A DNA stretch of 64,000 nucleotides from Azospirillum cavernae (GTDB taxonomy: Bacteria; Pseudomonadota; Alphaproteobacteria; Azospirillales; Azospirillaceae), in contig NZ_QYUL01000005.1 of NCBI RefSeq assembly GCF_003590795.1, forward strand, positions 358,001-422,000. The letters are read 5' to 3'. Position 1 is the first letter of the stretch. Each line of letters starts with the position of its first letter. The translations under genes were made by a program, and so were the position numbers. The notes below the pieces were generated by a model, which ran no database searches, was not told where the DNA came from, and saw nothing but the letters and a program-made list of their open reading frames with translations. Below are positions 49,985-58,992 of this stretch, one piece after another.

Positions 49985-51397
49985 TCAAGGCCGCGTTCCC
50001 GCGTCCCTGAGCCGTCGGCGCAGGCTGCCGGTGACGCTGCCAAACGCGCACAGCCCGGCGGCCAGCGTCAGGACCGTGGTCGCCCCGACCGCTTTGCCGA
50101 ACAGGGTGAACATCACCCCCACGGTCGCCGCGCCGAGAGTCTGGCCAAGCAACCGGGCGGTGGCCTGGATGCCGCTGGCCCCGCCGCTGCGCTCCTTGGG
50201 CGCGCTGCTGACCAGAACCTTGTTGTTGGGCGTCTGGAACAGGCCAAAGCCGAACCCGGCCAGCCCCATGCGCCAGGCGATGTCGATGGCGGACGCGTCG
50301 GGCGCCAGAAGCGCAAGCGCGGCCAAGCCGACGGCGAACAGCGCCATGCCCAGTCCGCTCAACAGGCTGGGTTCGTAACGGTCGGCGAGCCAACCGGAAA
50401 TCGGCGCGATGATGGCGACGGCGACCGGCCAGGGCGTCATCAACAGGCCGGATTCGGTCAGCGACCGCCCCAGCACGTCTTCAAAGTAAAAGGGCATGGT
50501 GACAAAGGCGATGTTCTGCGCCGCAAAGGAGCAGAGCGACGTCGCCACGCTGAGCGCGAAGATCGGGCGGCGCAGCAGATCGACCGGGAACAGCGGCGCC
50601 TCGCGCGACAGCTCGCGCCGCACCAGCGTGACGCCGACCAGCAGCGCGCCCAGAAATTCCAGAACGACCAGCCAGACCGGATCCGCGCCGTCCAACCCCT
50701 TCACGCTCAGGATCACCAGCCCCAGCATCAGCGCGTTGAGACCGGCGCTCAGCGCGTCAAAGCGATGGCCGGATTTGGGCGAGCGTGGCAGCGTTTTCGC
50801 CGCCACCACCAGCGCCACCAGCCCCAGCGGCACGTTGACGGCGAACAGCCAGGGCCAGGAGGCCACCGACAGGATGGCCGCCGCGAGGCTAGGCCCCGCC
50901 ACCGTCGTCACCGCGACGATCATCGCGTTGTAACCAACGCCGCGCCCCAGGCTGGCGCTGGGGTAGATGTAGCGGACCAGCGCCATGTTGACGCTCATGA
51001 TGCCCGCCCCGCCGATGCCCTGGACCACCCGCGCGACCGTCAGCAGCGGCAGCGTGTCGGACAGCGCGCAGGCCAGCGAGGCCAGGGTGAACAGCGCCAA
51101 CCCGCCCCAATAGACCCGGCGATAGCCGAAAATGTCGCCCAGCGAGGCCAGCGGAAACAGAGAGAGAGTCACCGCCATCTGATAAGCGTTGACCACCCAG
51201 ATGGCTTGCGCCGCCTCCACCGCGAATTCGCGTTGGATGGTGGGCAAGGCGATGTTGGCGACCATGCCGTCGAGCACCGCCATCACCAGCGCGACGGTCA
51301 TCGTTCCGACCGCCCAATAGCGTTGGGGAATCGGCAGACCGTCAGCGACGGCGGGAACGGGCGAGGGCGTGACGGCGGGGGGCGGCGTGTTCGGCAT
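49985..51397 (-). CDS. DHA2-family (14-helix) MFS drug/efflux transporter
   Basis: 470 residues of the EmrB/QacA type. The first helix has VMAVLDGMVANIALPTIQ. Motif A is PLASLGDIFGYRRVYWGG, and motif C-like glycine-rich segments lie in the fifth helix (YNAMIVAVTTVAGPSLAAAIL). Mid-protein NVPLGLVALVV is also usual. It exports drugs or metabolites by proton antiport; the substrate is unknown. No periplasmic adaptor gene is adjacent. ATG 51397 is used; ATG 51409 is in frame and neither has a clear ribosome site. Confidence 0.9.
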   Translation of the reverse strand: MPNTPPPAVTPSPVPAVADGLPIPQRYWAVGTMTVALVMAVLDGMVANIALPTIQREFAVEAAQAIWVVNAYQMAVTLSLFPLASLGDIFGYRRVYWGGLALFTLASLACALSDTLPLLTVARVVQGIGGAGIMSVNMALVRYIYPSASLGRGVGYNAMIVAVTTVAGPSLAAAILSVASWPWLFAVNVPLGLVALVVAAKTLPRSPKSGHRFDALSAGLNALMLGLVILSVKGLDGADPVWLVVLEFLGALLVGVTLVRRELSREAPLFPVDLLRRPIFALSVATSLCSFAAQNIAFVTMPFYFEDVLGRSLTESGLLMTPWPVAVAIIAPISGWLADRYEPSLLSGLGMALFAVGLAALALLAPDASAIDIAWRMGLAGFGFGLFQTPNNKVLVSSAPKERSGGASGIQATARLLGQTLGAATVGVMFTLFGKAVGATTVLTLAAGLCAFGSVTGSLRRRLRDAGTRP

Positions 51398-51462
51398 GGC
51401 GCGGAGCATAAAAGCCGGGCGGCGCCACGCCGTCACTGTTTCTTCGCATGCAAGCCTTGCGC

Positions 51463-51906
51463 TCAAGCCCGCAATTTGGACGGCGCGGTCATCGCCGCGA
51501 TGGGGCCGGAAAACAATTCCAGCGACGCCGGGACGGAGGAGGGGCGCAGGCCGCTCAAAATCTCGCCCACCGTGCCGACCGCGTCGATCAGCGTGTCGGG
51601 CATCACCGGCTTGCGCAGCAGGCCGACGGCGAAGGCGCGCGCCTCTTCGGCGTGATGGTCGAAGCCGGTCATCAACAGGGTGGGGATCATGTGGTCGTCC
51701 CACAGGCGGCGGGCCAGCGCCACGCCATTCTCGCCACCGGCCAGATTGACGTCGACCAGGGCCAGATCGGGGGCTTCGCGCGCGGCGACCCGCGCGGCTT
51801 TGACGGCGTCGCGCAGAGGACCGACGATGGTGTAACCGGCCTGCTCCAGAACGGTTTTCACCGCCGGACCGACCAGCGGATCATCCTCAACCAACAGCAG
51901 CTTCAC
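51463..51906 (-). CDS. Receiver-only response regulator
   Basis: 147 residues, a single CheY-like receiver without output domain. Acidic VEDDP, phosphoacceptor D in LALVDVNLAGGENG, T in LLMTGF and K in LLRKPVMP are all present. The GTG at 51906 has AGGGAG 7 nt upstream; an ATG at 51930 is in frame without one. It may relay phosphate in an HWE-type or chemotaxis-linked pathway; no kinase is adjacent. Confidence 0.85.
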   Translation of the reverse strand: MKLLLVEDDPLVGPAVKTVLEQAGYTIVGPLRDAVKAARVAAREAPDLALVDVNLAGGENGVALARRLWDDHMIPTLLMTGFDHHAEEARAFAVGLLRKPVMPDTLIDAVGTVGEILSGLRPSSVPASLELFSGPIAAMTAPSKLRA

Positions 51907-52007
51907 AACGGCGCTCCCTGTTCGGTCCATCCCGCCGCCGGGCCGCAAGGCCGGTCAATCGGGTTGGTTGCAATGAACCGCCCATGTTTGTCGCGCGATG
52001 GTCGTAT

Positions 52008-53018
52008 TCAAGAGGCTGCGGCGTGATTTCGCACGTTTGTCCCCGTGACAACGGACAGCCGGTCCAACGCCCGTTCGGCCTCCTCCTCCAACCGGGCGAC
52101 GATGGCGGCCAGCGGTTCGACGCGGTCGGCCATGGCGACCGATTGGCCGACCGACAAGGCGCCTTGCGAGGCGTCGCCCGTCTCATAGGCCACCCGGCCC
52201 AGCTTGCCCGACACATGGGGCAACAGCGTGTCCAAGCCGCCCTGCCCCGCCGCTTCGATGGCGGCGACGCGGTCGCTCGTCTCGTTGCGCAGAACCCGCA
52301 TGGTGTTGCGCAGGGAGGAGAGGATCAGCGCCGTGTCGGTTTCATCCGCCGCCAGCAGCCGTTCCTTGAAGCCCCGGTGCGCCCAAATCTCTTCGGCGAC
52401 CAGAAAGCGGGTGCCGATGGTGACGCCGTCCGCCCCCATCGCCAGCGCGGCGACCAGTTGCTCGCCGCTGCCGATTCCGCCGCCGACCGCCAGCGGAATC
52501 GACAGGCCGCGCGCCGCCAGCACGGTTTGCACCATGGTGCCGACCAAATCCAAACCGGGATGGCCGCCGCATTCGGCCCCAACCACGGTGACGGCGTCTA
52601 CCCCGACCGCCTCGGCCTTGCGGGCGAAGCGGACGGCGGGGACCTTGTGCATCACCTTGATCCCCGCCGCGTGCAGGCGGGGGATGTAGGCCTCCGGGTT
52701 GCGGCCGGAGGTTTCGACGAAGGGGACCCCTTCGGCGATGATCGCGTCGAACACCGCGTCGGTGCGCTCCCCCTGGACCAGCTTGGGCAGCATCGAGACG
52801 TTGACGCCGAACGGCTTGCCCTCGGCCAGATCGCGGCAGCGCCGGATCTCGTCGCGCAAAGCGTCGGTGTCGGGAAAGCTCGCCGCCGTGATGAAGCCGA
52901 TCATCCCGGCCTTGGCCGCCGCCGCCACATAATCGGCGTTGGCCAGCCAATGCAGGCCCCCGGCGATGATGGGCAGACGGATGCCGAACAGGTCGGTCAG
53001 GGGGGTGCGAAACGCCAT
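52008..53018 (-). CDS. Nitronate monooxygenase-family FMN enzyme
   Basis: 336-residue TIM-barrel flavoprotein of the NMO/2-nitropropane dioxygenase/FabK group. FMN-site segments are PIIAGGLHWLANADYVAAAAKAGMIGF, GAECGGHPG, and LAVGGGIGSGEQLVAALAMGADGVTIGTRF. The actual substrate in such catabolic operons is usually not a nitronate; an enoyl-CoA reductase-like role is possible. Last gene of the operon that begins at 61721, 4 bp after the crotonase gene. Confidence 0.87.
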   Translation of the reverse strand: MAFRTPLTDLFGIRLPIIAGGLHWLANADYVAAAAKAGMIGFITAASFPDTDALRDEIRRCRDLAEGKPFGVNVSMLPKLVQGERTDAVFDAIIAEGVPFVETSGRNPEAYIPRLHAAGIKVMHKVPAVRFARKAEAVGVDAVTVVGAECGGHPGLDLVGTMVQTVLAARGLSIPLAVGGGIGSGEQLVAALAMGADGVTIGTRFLVAEEIWAHRGFKERLLAADETDTALILSSLRNTMRVLRNETSDRVAAIEAAGQGGLDTLLPHVSGKLGRVAYETGDASQGALSVGQSVAMADRVEPLAAIVARLEEEAERALDRLSVVTGTNVRNHAAAS

Positions 53019-53022
53019 GGGA

Positions 53023-53805
53023 TCAGCCGCGCGGGTAGTTGGGCGGGCGCTTTTCAAAGAAGGCGGTGATGCCCTCGGCGGCTTCCGGATGGTGCAGGGC
53101 CTCGACGAAGAAAGCGGCCTCGCGGTCCAACTGGTCGTCGGGTTCACCGAACCCAGCCTCGATCAGTTTTTTCGCCCGCCCGATGGCGACGGTCGGCCCC
53201 TCGGCCAGCCGGGCAGCCCAGGCGATGGCCTCGGTCAGCGTGGTCCCCGGCGTGACGATTCGGTTGACGATGGCCAACTGCGCCAGCCGCAACGCGCCGA
53301 TCCGCCCGCCTTCAAACATGATCTCGGCGGCAAGCTGCGGCGTGGCGGCGCGGGCGAGAAAGGCGGAAGCGCCGCCGTCCGGGTTCAGCCCGACCTTGAC
53401 GTAAGCCAAGGTGAAGGTGGCGTCTTCCGCCGCGACGATCAGGTCGCAGCCCAGCGCGATGGAGAACCCGGCCCCGGCGGCGGCCCCCTCGACGGCGGCG
53501 ATCACCGGCTTGGGACAGCGCCGCATGGCGCGCACCCAGCCGTGGAAATGATCCAGATTGGATCGGGTGATCGACGGGTCGGCCTTGGCGTTGCCCAGCA
53601 GACGCCCGAGATTCCCGCCGGAGCAGAAGGTCCCGTTCGCTCCGGTCAGCACCACCGCGCCGATCTCCGGGTCGGTCGCCGCCGCGTTCAGCGCGTCGCG
53701 CGCCGCGCCCATCATCTCCGGCCCCAAGGCGTTCTTGGTCGCCGCATCGTCCATCGTCAGAATCAGCACGCGCCCCTGGCGCGCGACCGTCACTTGCCCC
53801 GTCAT
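53023..53805 (-). CDS. Enoyl-CoA hydratase/isomerase family protein (PaaG-type active site)
   Basis: 260-residue crotonase-fold protein. The oxyanion-hole motifs are TGANGTFCSGGNLG and GAAAGAGFSIALGCD. The two catalytic Glu of true hydratases are not found (aligned positions read Ser and Tyr), but Asp in GLNPDGGASAF matches the single acid of PaaG and dienoyl-CoA isomerases. An isomerase function is therefore more likely than hydration (inference). Overlaps the thioesterase gene by 4 bp. Confidence 0.88.
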   Translation of the reverse strand: MTGQVTVARQGRVLILTMDDAATKNALGPEMMGAARDALNAAATDPEIGAVVLTGANGTFCSGGNLGRLLGNAKADPSITRSNLDHFHGWVRAMRRCPKPVIAAVEGAAAGAGFSIALGCDLIVAAEDATFTLAYVKVGLNPDGGASAFLARAATPQLAAEIMFEGGRIGALRLAQLAIVNRIVTPGTTLTEAIAWAARLAEGPTVAIGRAKKLIEAGFGEPDDQLDREAAFFVEALHHPEAAEGITAFFEKRPPNYPRG

Positions 53806-54233
53806 CGCTCGGTTCCCTCCCGGTTCTCGCTGCCCGGTCTGTATTTGAACATGCCTTCGGACGTCGCCAGCAGGGCGCCCGTTTCGGCGTGCCGGACCTC
53901 CGCCGCGACGCCGACGATCTTGCGCCCGCCGCCCCGGAAGCGTCCGATGGCGATCAACGTACCGTCCCGCGCCTGACCAAGAAAGCTTGTGGAGAGCGAC
54001 AGCGTCACAACGCGTCTCACCCGCCCCTCGTGGGGACAGAATGTTACAGAGAATCCCGAAACCGTGTCCAAAAGCGACGTCAACACCCCGCCATGCACCA
54101 CGCCGGCCCGGTTCAGGTGGCGGGCGTCCACCGGCATCGTCAGCTCCGCCGCCCCCTCCTCCCAGCGACTCAGGCGATAGCCCAGAAGCTCCTGATAGCC
54201 GGACGGGGGTTCACCGTTCAAAAGGTCGCTCAT
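53802..54233 (-). CDS. PaaI-like hotdog thioesterase
   Basis: 143-residue acyl-CoA thioesterase. The hotdog signature is LNRAGVVHGGVLTSLLDTVSGFSV, with V-x-H-G-G and D as likely catalytic residues. ATG 54233 has AGGA 8 nt upstream and avoids overlap with livF; ATG 54272 is in frame. It may free CoA or release the end product in this operon. Confidence 0.88.
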   Translation of the reverse strand: MSDLLNGEPPSGYQELLGYRLSRWEEGAAELTMPVDARHLNRAGVVHGGVLTSLLDTVSGFSVTFCPHEGRVRRVVTLSLSTSFLGQARDGTLIAIGRFRGGGRKIVGVAAEVRHAETGALLATSEGMFKYRPGSENREGTER

Positions 54234-54258
54234 CGAAAGATCCTGTTCCGTCGGTCGC

Positions 54259-54978
54259 TCAGGCGGCGTCATGCGCGAAGTAAAGCGCGTGCAGCCGGTC
54301 CAGATCCACCGCGTCGCCGCGTTCGGACAGCACGACCTTGCCCGACTGCATCAGATGCACATGGTCGGCGATCTTCAGGGCGCGGCTGGTGTTCTGCTCC
54401 ACCAGAATGATGGTCATCCCGTCGGCCCGCAATTGGCCGAGGATGCGGAAGATCTCGTCCACCACGACCGGGGCGAGGCCAAGCGACGGCTCGTCGATCA
54501 GACAGACGCGCGGCTGCTCCATCAGGCCGCGCCCGATGGCCAGCATCTGCGCCTCGCCGCCCGACAGGGTTCCGGCGATCTGGTCGCGCCGTTCGGCCAG
54601 ACGGGGAAAAAAATCGAACACCATCGCCTTGTTGCGCTTCCACCCGGCCCGGCAGGCGCGCGGGAAGGCGCCCATCATCAGATTGTCCTCCACCGACATG
54701 TCAGGGAAGATCATCCGCCCCTCCGGGATCATCACCACCCCGTCGGCGACCGTGTCCCAGGTCTTGGCCCCCTTGCGGCTTTGGCCGTTGACGCGGATGT
54801 CCCCGGCGGTGACGGGAACCAAGCCCATGATGGCGCGCAAGAGGGTGGTTTTCCCGGCACCGTTCGGGCCGACGATCACCGTGGTCTTGCCGGTTTCGGC
54901 GGTCAGCGAGACGTCCCACAGCACGTTGATCGCGCCATACCCGGCGCGCAACGACACGACGTCCAGTGCGTTGGTCAT
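54259..54978 (-). CDS. livF: Branched-chain-type ABC transporter ATPase LivF
   Basis: 239 residues. Walker A GPNGAGKTT, signature-type LSGGEAQMLAIGRGL, Walker B VCLIDEPSLGLAP and the LivF-specific VEQNTSRALKIADH. Pairs with the LivG ATPase next upstream (13-bp gap). Confidence 0.94.
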   Translation of the reverse strand: MTNALDVVSLRAGYGAINVLWDVSLTAETGKTTVIVGPNGAGKTTLLRAIMGLVPVTAGDIRVNGQSRKGAKTWDTVADGVVMIPEGRMIFPDMSVEDNLMMGAFPRACRAGWKRNKAMVFDFFPRLAERRDQIAGTLSGGEAQMLAIGRGLMEQPRVCLIDEPSLGLAPVVVDEIFRILGQLRADGMTIILVEQNTSRALKIADHVHLMQSGKVVLSERGDAVDLDRLHALYFAHDAA

Positions 54979-54991
54979 GCGGAGTGGCCCT

Positions 54992-55705
54992 TCAAAGCGT
55001 GGTTTCGCCGGTGTAGCTGCGGATGACCTCCGGGTCACGGAACACGGCGTCCGGCGCGCCGTCGGCGATGATCTGGCCGAAATTCAGCACCAGCACGCGC
55101 GGGCAGAGCGCGGCGATGGTCGGAATGTCGTGTTCGATGATGACCATGGCCAGCTTGTAGCGGTCGCGCACCGCGCCCAGCCGCTCCATGAAGGCGCGCT
55201 TGCTGGTGGTTTCCAGCCCGGCCAGCACCTCGTCCAGCAGCAGCAGGCTGGGGTTGGTGGCCAGCGCCTTGCCGACCTCCAGCGCCTTGTGCTCCGTCAG
55301 GGCCAGTTCGGTGGTGGCGTCGCTGTCGGCCTTGTCGCGCAGATTGAGGATGTCGAGGATCTCGTCGATCCGCTGCGGGTCGTTGGTCCGCGCGCCGAAG
55401 CGCTGGGCGACGATCAGGTTTTCCCGCACCGTGCAATGGCCCAGCGGGCGCGGGATCTGGAAGCTGCGCCCGATGCCCAGCCGCGCCCGCTTCCATTCCG
55501 GCAACTTCAGCAGCGATTGGCCGCGAAAGTCCAGCCGCCCGCCGGACGGGCGGACGACGCCGGAAATCACGTTGAACAGCGTGGTCTTGCCCGCCCCGTT
55601 CGGGCCGACCAGCCCGATGCTTTCCCCCTCGGCGACGGCGAAGCTGGCGCTTTTCAACGCTTGCACCCCGCCGAAATTCACATGCACCCCCTCAAGCGTG
55701 AGCAT
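54992..55705 (-). CDS. livG: Branched-chain-type ABC transporter ATPase LivG
   Basis: 237 residues. Walker A GPNGAGKTT, GRSFQIPRPL Q-loop, a LivG-type signature region LALTEHKALEVGKAL, Walker B LLLLDEVLAGLETT and IEHDIPTI. It overlaps the 3' end of livM by 14 bp. Distinct from the livG at 2199. Confidence 0.94.
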   Translation of the reverse strand: MLTLEGVHVNFGGVQALKSASFAVAEGESIGLVGPNGAGKTTLFNVISGVVRPSGGRLDFRGQSLLKLPEWKRARLGIGRSFQIPRPLGHCTVRENLIVAQRFGARTNDPQRIDEILDILNLRDKADSDATTELALTEHKALEVGKALATNPSLLLLDEVLAGLETTSKRAFMERLGAVRDRYKLAMVIIEHDIPTIAALCPRVLVLNFGQIIADGAPDAVFRDPEVIRSYTGETTL

Positions 55706-56663
55706 GGCGGCCTCCTTCCGAACGGCGGCGGCGCAGCAGGACCGGCAGCAGGCCGCCGGGGCTGAGCAGGATCATGGCGCAGAGCAGCACACCCAACACC
55801 ATCTGGTGGCCGTGCGGCAGGATCGGTTTGAAGACCAATTGGTCGAGCAGATAGATGACCAGCGCCCCCACCACCGGCCCCCACACCGTGCGATAGCCGC
55901 CGAAGATCGCCGCCGCGATGGGCAGAACCGTCCAGGTGCTGGAAAAGGCGTAATCTGGCTCCAGAAAGCTGATGAAATGGGCGTTGAAGGCCCCGACCAC
56001 CCCGGTGATGAAGGCCGACAGCGCCAGCATCGCCGCCTTCAGATGGGTGCTGGGCACGCCGATGACGCGGGTGGCGATTTCGGTGTCGTGCATCGCCTTC
56101 AAGGCCAGCCCCCAAGCGCTGCGCCGCACCGCGTCATAGGCGAAGGCCGACAGCAGAATGATGGTCAGGATGATGACGTAGCCGCCGGTCTTGCCGCCGA
56201 ACTCCAGCCCGAACAGGGTGGGAAAGCGCGGGATCGACAGCAGGCCGCCCGCCCCGCCGGTGATCGGCGTCATCTCCGTCGCCAAAATCTGGAAGATGTG
56301 GGCGTAGGCCAGAATGGCCAGCGCGAAATACGGCCCGCGCAGCCGCAAGGCGGGCAGCATGGCGACCGACGCCACAGCGGCTCCCAACCCGCCCAGCAGC
56401 AGGGCGGCGAACACCGGAACCCCGAGCTTCATCGACAGGACGGCGGACGTGTAAGACCCCACCCCGAAGAAGGCGGCGTGGCCGAAGCTGACCATGCCGC
56501 CGAGATTGCCCAGCAGCGCCCAGGCCAGCGCCACCCCGGCGATGGTCAGCGCCGCGACGATCAGCCCCATGACATAAGGCGTGCCGCCAAACAGCAGCGG
56601 AACGCCGACGTAAGCGGCGAGCAGCGCCGCGCCCAAAATCGCGTGTTTCATCGCGTGTTTCAT
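55692..56663 (-). CDS. livM: Branched-chain-type ABC transporter permease LivM
   Basis: 323 residues of membrane helices. LivM signatures are GNLGGMVSFGHAAFFGVGSYTSA, LRGPYFALAILAYAHIFQ, MTPITGGAGGL, and the MHDTEIATRVIGVP coupling loop. The start overlaps livH (ATGA). The N-terminus reads MKHAMKHA because a 12-bp unit is duplicated; the second ATG (56651) would also serve. Confidence 0.94.
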   Translation of the reverse strand: MKHAMKHAILGAALLAAYVGVPLLFGGTPYVMGLIVAALTIAGVALAWALLGNLGGMVSFGHAAFFGVGSYTSAVLSMKLGVPVFAALLLGGLGAAVASVAMLPALRLRGPYFALAILAYAHIFQILATEMTPITGGAGGLLSIPRFPTLFGLEFGGKTGGYVIILTIILLSAFAYDAVRRSAWGLALKAMHDTEIATRVIGVPSTHLKAAMLALSAFITGVVGAFNAHFISFLEPDYAFSSTWTVLPIAAAIFGGYRTVWGPVVGALVIYLLDQLVFKPILPHGHQMVLGVLLCAMILLSPGGLLPVLLRRRRSEGGRHAHA

Positions 56664-57538
56664 CGCGCCAAGGCCCTCCGGCCGCCGAACAGGCCCGAAG
56701 GCGAGACGAACAGCACGACCAGAAACAGAAGCATCCCGGCCAACTCCTGCAAGGAGGCGGACAGATAGGTGACGGTCAGGGATTCGATCACCCCGATCAT
56801 GATCGCACCGATCAGCACGCCATGGATCGACCCCATCCCGGCCAGCACGGTGATGATGAAGGCCTTGACCGTCAGCACATGGCCCAGCGACGGGAACACC
56901 GTTTTGCCGGTGTAGATCGCCACCCCGGCGAAGGTCGCCAGCAGGGCGGCGATCATGAAGGACAATATTTCCGTCTGGCGCGGGTTGACCCCCATCAGCA
57001 TGGCCGCGTTGCGGTTGGACGTCAGCGCCCGCACCGCCCGGCCCTGCCAGGAATGGTTCAGCCACCAATAGACCCCGGCCATCAGCGCCAGCCCGCCGAT
57101 GAAGAACGCGACCTCGGCGTTCATGGCGAACAGCGTGTCGGCGATCACCAGCGAATCCTGGAACCACGGGTTGGTCGTGGAATGGATGTCGGCGGCCCAG
57201 ATGGTGAGGATGCCGTTGGTCATGATGATGCCGATGCCGAAGGTCAGGATCAGCGAGTTGATCTCGCGGTCGTGCTCAATCCGGCTGAGCAGCGCGTAGA
57301 CGATGGCCGAGGCCGAGGCGACGACGACCAGCGCGATGGGGATCGCCATCACCGGGTTGATCCCATAGCGGGATTCTGCGGCGTAGGCGATGTAGGCGGC
57401 CAGCAGCACCAACTCGCCATGGGCGAGGTTGATGACCCGCATGGCCCCGAACACCAGCGCCAACCCCACCGCCACCGTGGCGTAATAGCCCCCGGCGAGC
57501 AGACCGGAGAACAAGGCTTGCAGCGTCAGTTCGATCAT
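56660..57538 (-). CDS. livH: Branched-chain-type ABC transporter permease LivH
   Basis: 292 residues. LivH signatures are GGYYATVAVGLALVFGAMRVINLAHGE near the N-terminus and the RALTSNRNAAMLMGVNP loop; it ends LLFLVVLFVSPSGLFGGR. Lies 186 bp after livK, with repeat copy 5 between. Confidence 0.94.
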   Translation of the reverse strand: MIELTLQALFSGLLAGGYYATVAVGLALVFGAMRVINLAHGELVLLAAYIAYAAESRYGINPVMAIPIALVVVASASAIVYALLSRIEHDREINSLILTFGIGIIMTNGILTIWAADIHSTTNPWFQDSLVIADTLFAMNAEVAFFIGGLALMAGVYWWLNHSWQGRAVRALTSNRNAAMLMGVNPRQTEILSFMIAALLATFAGVAIYTGKTVFPSLGHVLTVKAFIITVLAGMGSIHGVLIGAIMIGVIESLTVTYLSASLQELAGMLLFLVVLFVSPSGLFGGRRALAR

Positions 57539-57596
57539 GGATGCGCCTTATGGGGGTGGACGGGAGAGAGCGGGGGAAACTGGACGCTTGCGCTTG

Positions 57597-57707
57597 CCCC
57601 CTCCCTAACCCTCCCCCGCGCAAGCGCGGGAGAGGGGATCTCCACCCCTCCATCGCCGTAGGCGGGGGAGGGAGGGACCCATGCTGTCAAGCATGGGAGG
57701 GAGGGGG
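57597..57707. repeat. Composite intergenic palindrome, copy 5 (livK-livH), with extra hairpin
   Basis: Same C-rich/G-rich outer arms as the other copies. In this copy an extra hairpin, CCCATGCT-GTCA-AGCATGGG, is inserted near the right arm. It follows the binding-protein gene, as copy 4 follows aapJ. Confidence 0.8.
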
Positions 57708-57724
57708 CAAAGCGCTTCTCCGTC

Positions 57725-58906
57725 TCACCACGGCGTCGCCGGGAAGCGCATCGCGCCGTTGGCGAACTCCTTCGGCCAGACCAGCACCACCTTGCCGCCC
57801 TGGTGCTGGCCCATGCGGTGGGTGAAGTTGGGGTTGTCGCCCTTGGCGTCGAAGGTCACGCGGCCAATCAGGGTTTGCGCGTCGGTCTTGCGCAGCTCGT
57901 CGGGCAAGCCGCCGCCAGCCAGCGTTCCGGCAGCGTCGGCGCGCAGGATGGCGTCGATCAGCAGACGAGTCTGCACATAGCCGAACTGGCCCAGATAGTC
58001 GGGTTCCTTGTTGAACAGCTTTTTGTAGGTCGCGGCGAACTCCAGCGCCTCGGGCTGGGTGAACTCCACCGGGTAGGGCAGCATCGAGGTGCCGTGGACG
58101 TTTTCCATCAGATCGGGAAACTCCTTGGCCATCTGCGAGGTGGCGAGCGACCACACCCCGACCATCGCCTTGACGTCGGGCTTCAGCACCTTGGCGGCGC
58201 GCAGGATGCCGACATAGTCGTTCTCGTAGCCGACCATGGCGACCACGTCGGGCCGGTCCTGGAGCTTCACCTTGTTGATGAGCGGCTTGAAATCGCTGGT
58301 CGCCCCGTCGAACTCGTGCATCGTCACGGTGACGCCCTTGGCGCCCAGCGCGTCCTTGACCTGCTTGGCGAGGTTGCTGGTCGCCTCCTTGTTCAGATAG
58401 ACGACGGACACTTTTTTGGCGGCCATGTCCTGCAACAGCCCGATCATCGCCAGCGCGTAGCCGTCGGTGTTGTTGATGCGGAAAAAGGTCTTGTAGCCGC
58501 GCCCCGTCAGATCCGGCGTCACCCCGCCCGAGGTGATGTAGACCACGCCGGCCTTTTGCGCGGCTTCCGACGCCGGGCCGATGATGTTGGAGCCATAGCC
58601 GCCGGTCAGCGCGACCACGCCGTCGCCGATCAGCTTTTCCACCGCCGCGACCGCCTTGGCGGGGGAGGTTTCATCGTCGATCGTGCTGACCTTGAAGCTG
58701 TGCTTTCCGGCCTGGGCCTTGTTGGCCATGTCGATGGCGACGGCGATGCCCTCATGCATCCCCTGCCCGACGCGGGCGAGGTTGCCGGTCAAGGGCAGCT
58801 CCGACCCCAGAAGGAAATCCTTGGCCTGCGCGGCGGGACCGCCCAGCGCGACCATCAAGGCGGCGGTGGCGACGGTGGCGGCGAGTTTGGCGAGCGTCCG
58901 CGTCAT
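57725..58906 (-). CDS. livK: Branched-chain-type ABC transporter periplasmic binding protein
   Basis: 393 residues with signal peptide (LAATVATAALMVALGGPAAQA). Type I periplasmic fold: LGSELPLTGNLARVGQGMHEGIAVAIDMAN, DDETSPAKAVAAVEKLI, ITSGGVTPDLTGRGYKTFFRINNTD and DAILRADAAGTL. GAGGA 9 nt before the ATG. Proteins of this group in operons with acyl-CoA ligases often bind aromatic or alicyclic acids and not leucine. The ligand here is therefore probably the acid activated by the ligase at 60567 (inference). Confidence 0.92.
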   Translation of the reverse strand: MTRTLAKLAATVATAALMVALGGPAAQAKDFLLGSELPLTGNLARVGQGMHEGIAVAIDMANKAQAGKHSFKVSTIDDETSPAKAVAAVEKLIGDGVVALTGGYGSNIIGPASEAAQKAGVVYITSGGVTPDLTGRGYKTFFRINNTDGYALAMIGLLQDMAAKKVSVVYLNKEATSNLAKQVKDALGAKGVTVTMHEFDGATSDFKPLINKVKLQDRPDVVAMVGYENDYVGILRAAKVLKPDVKAMVGVWSLATSQMAKEFPDLMENVHGTSMLPYPVEFTQPEALEFAATYKKLFNKEPDYLGQFGYVQTRLLIDAILRADAAGTLAGGGLPDELRKTDAQTLIGRVTFDAKGDNPNFTHRMGQHQGGKVVLVWPKEFANGAMRFPATPW

Positions 58907-58992
58907 GGGTCGTTGTCCTCCGGTGTCGGGCCTGCGCCGGTTTCCAGCTTGGGGCCATGTCGTTGTGACGATGATGGGGCGATGTTCGGATG

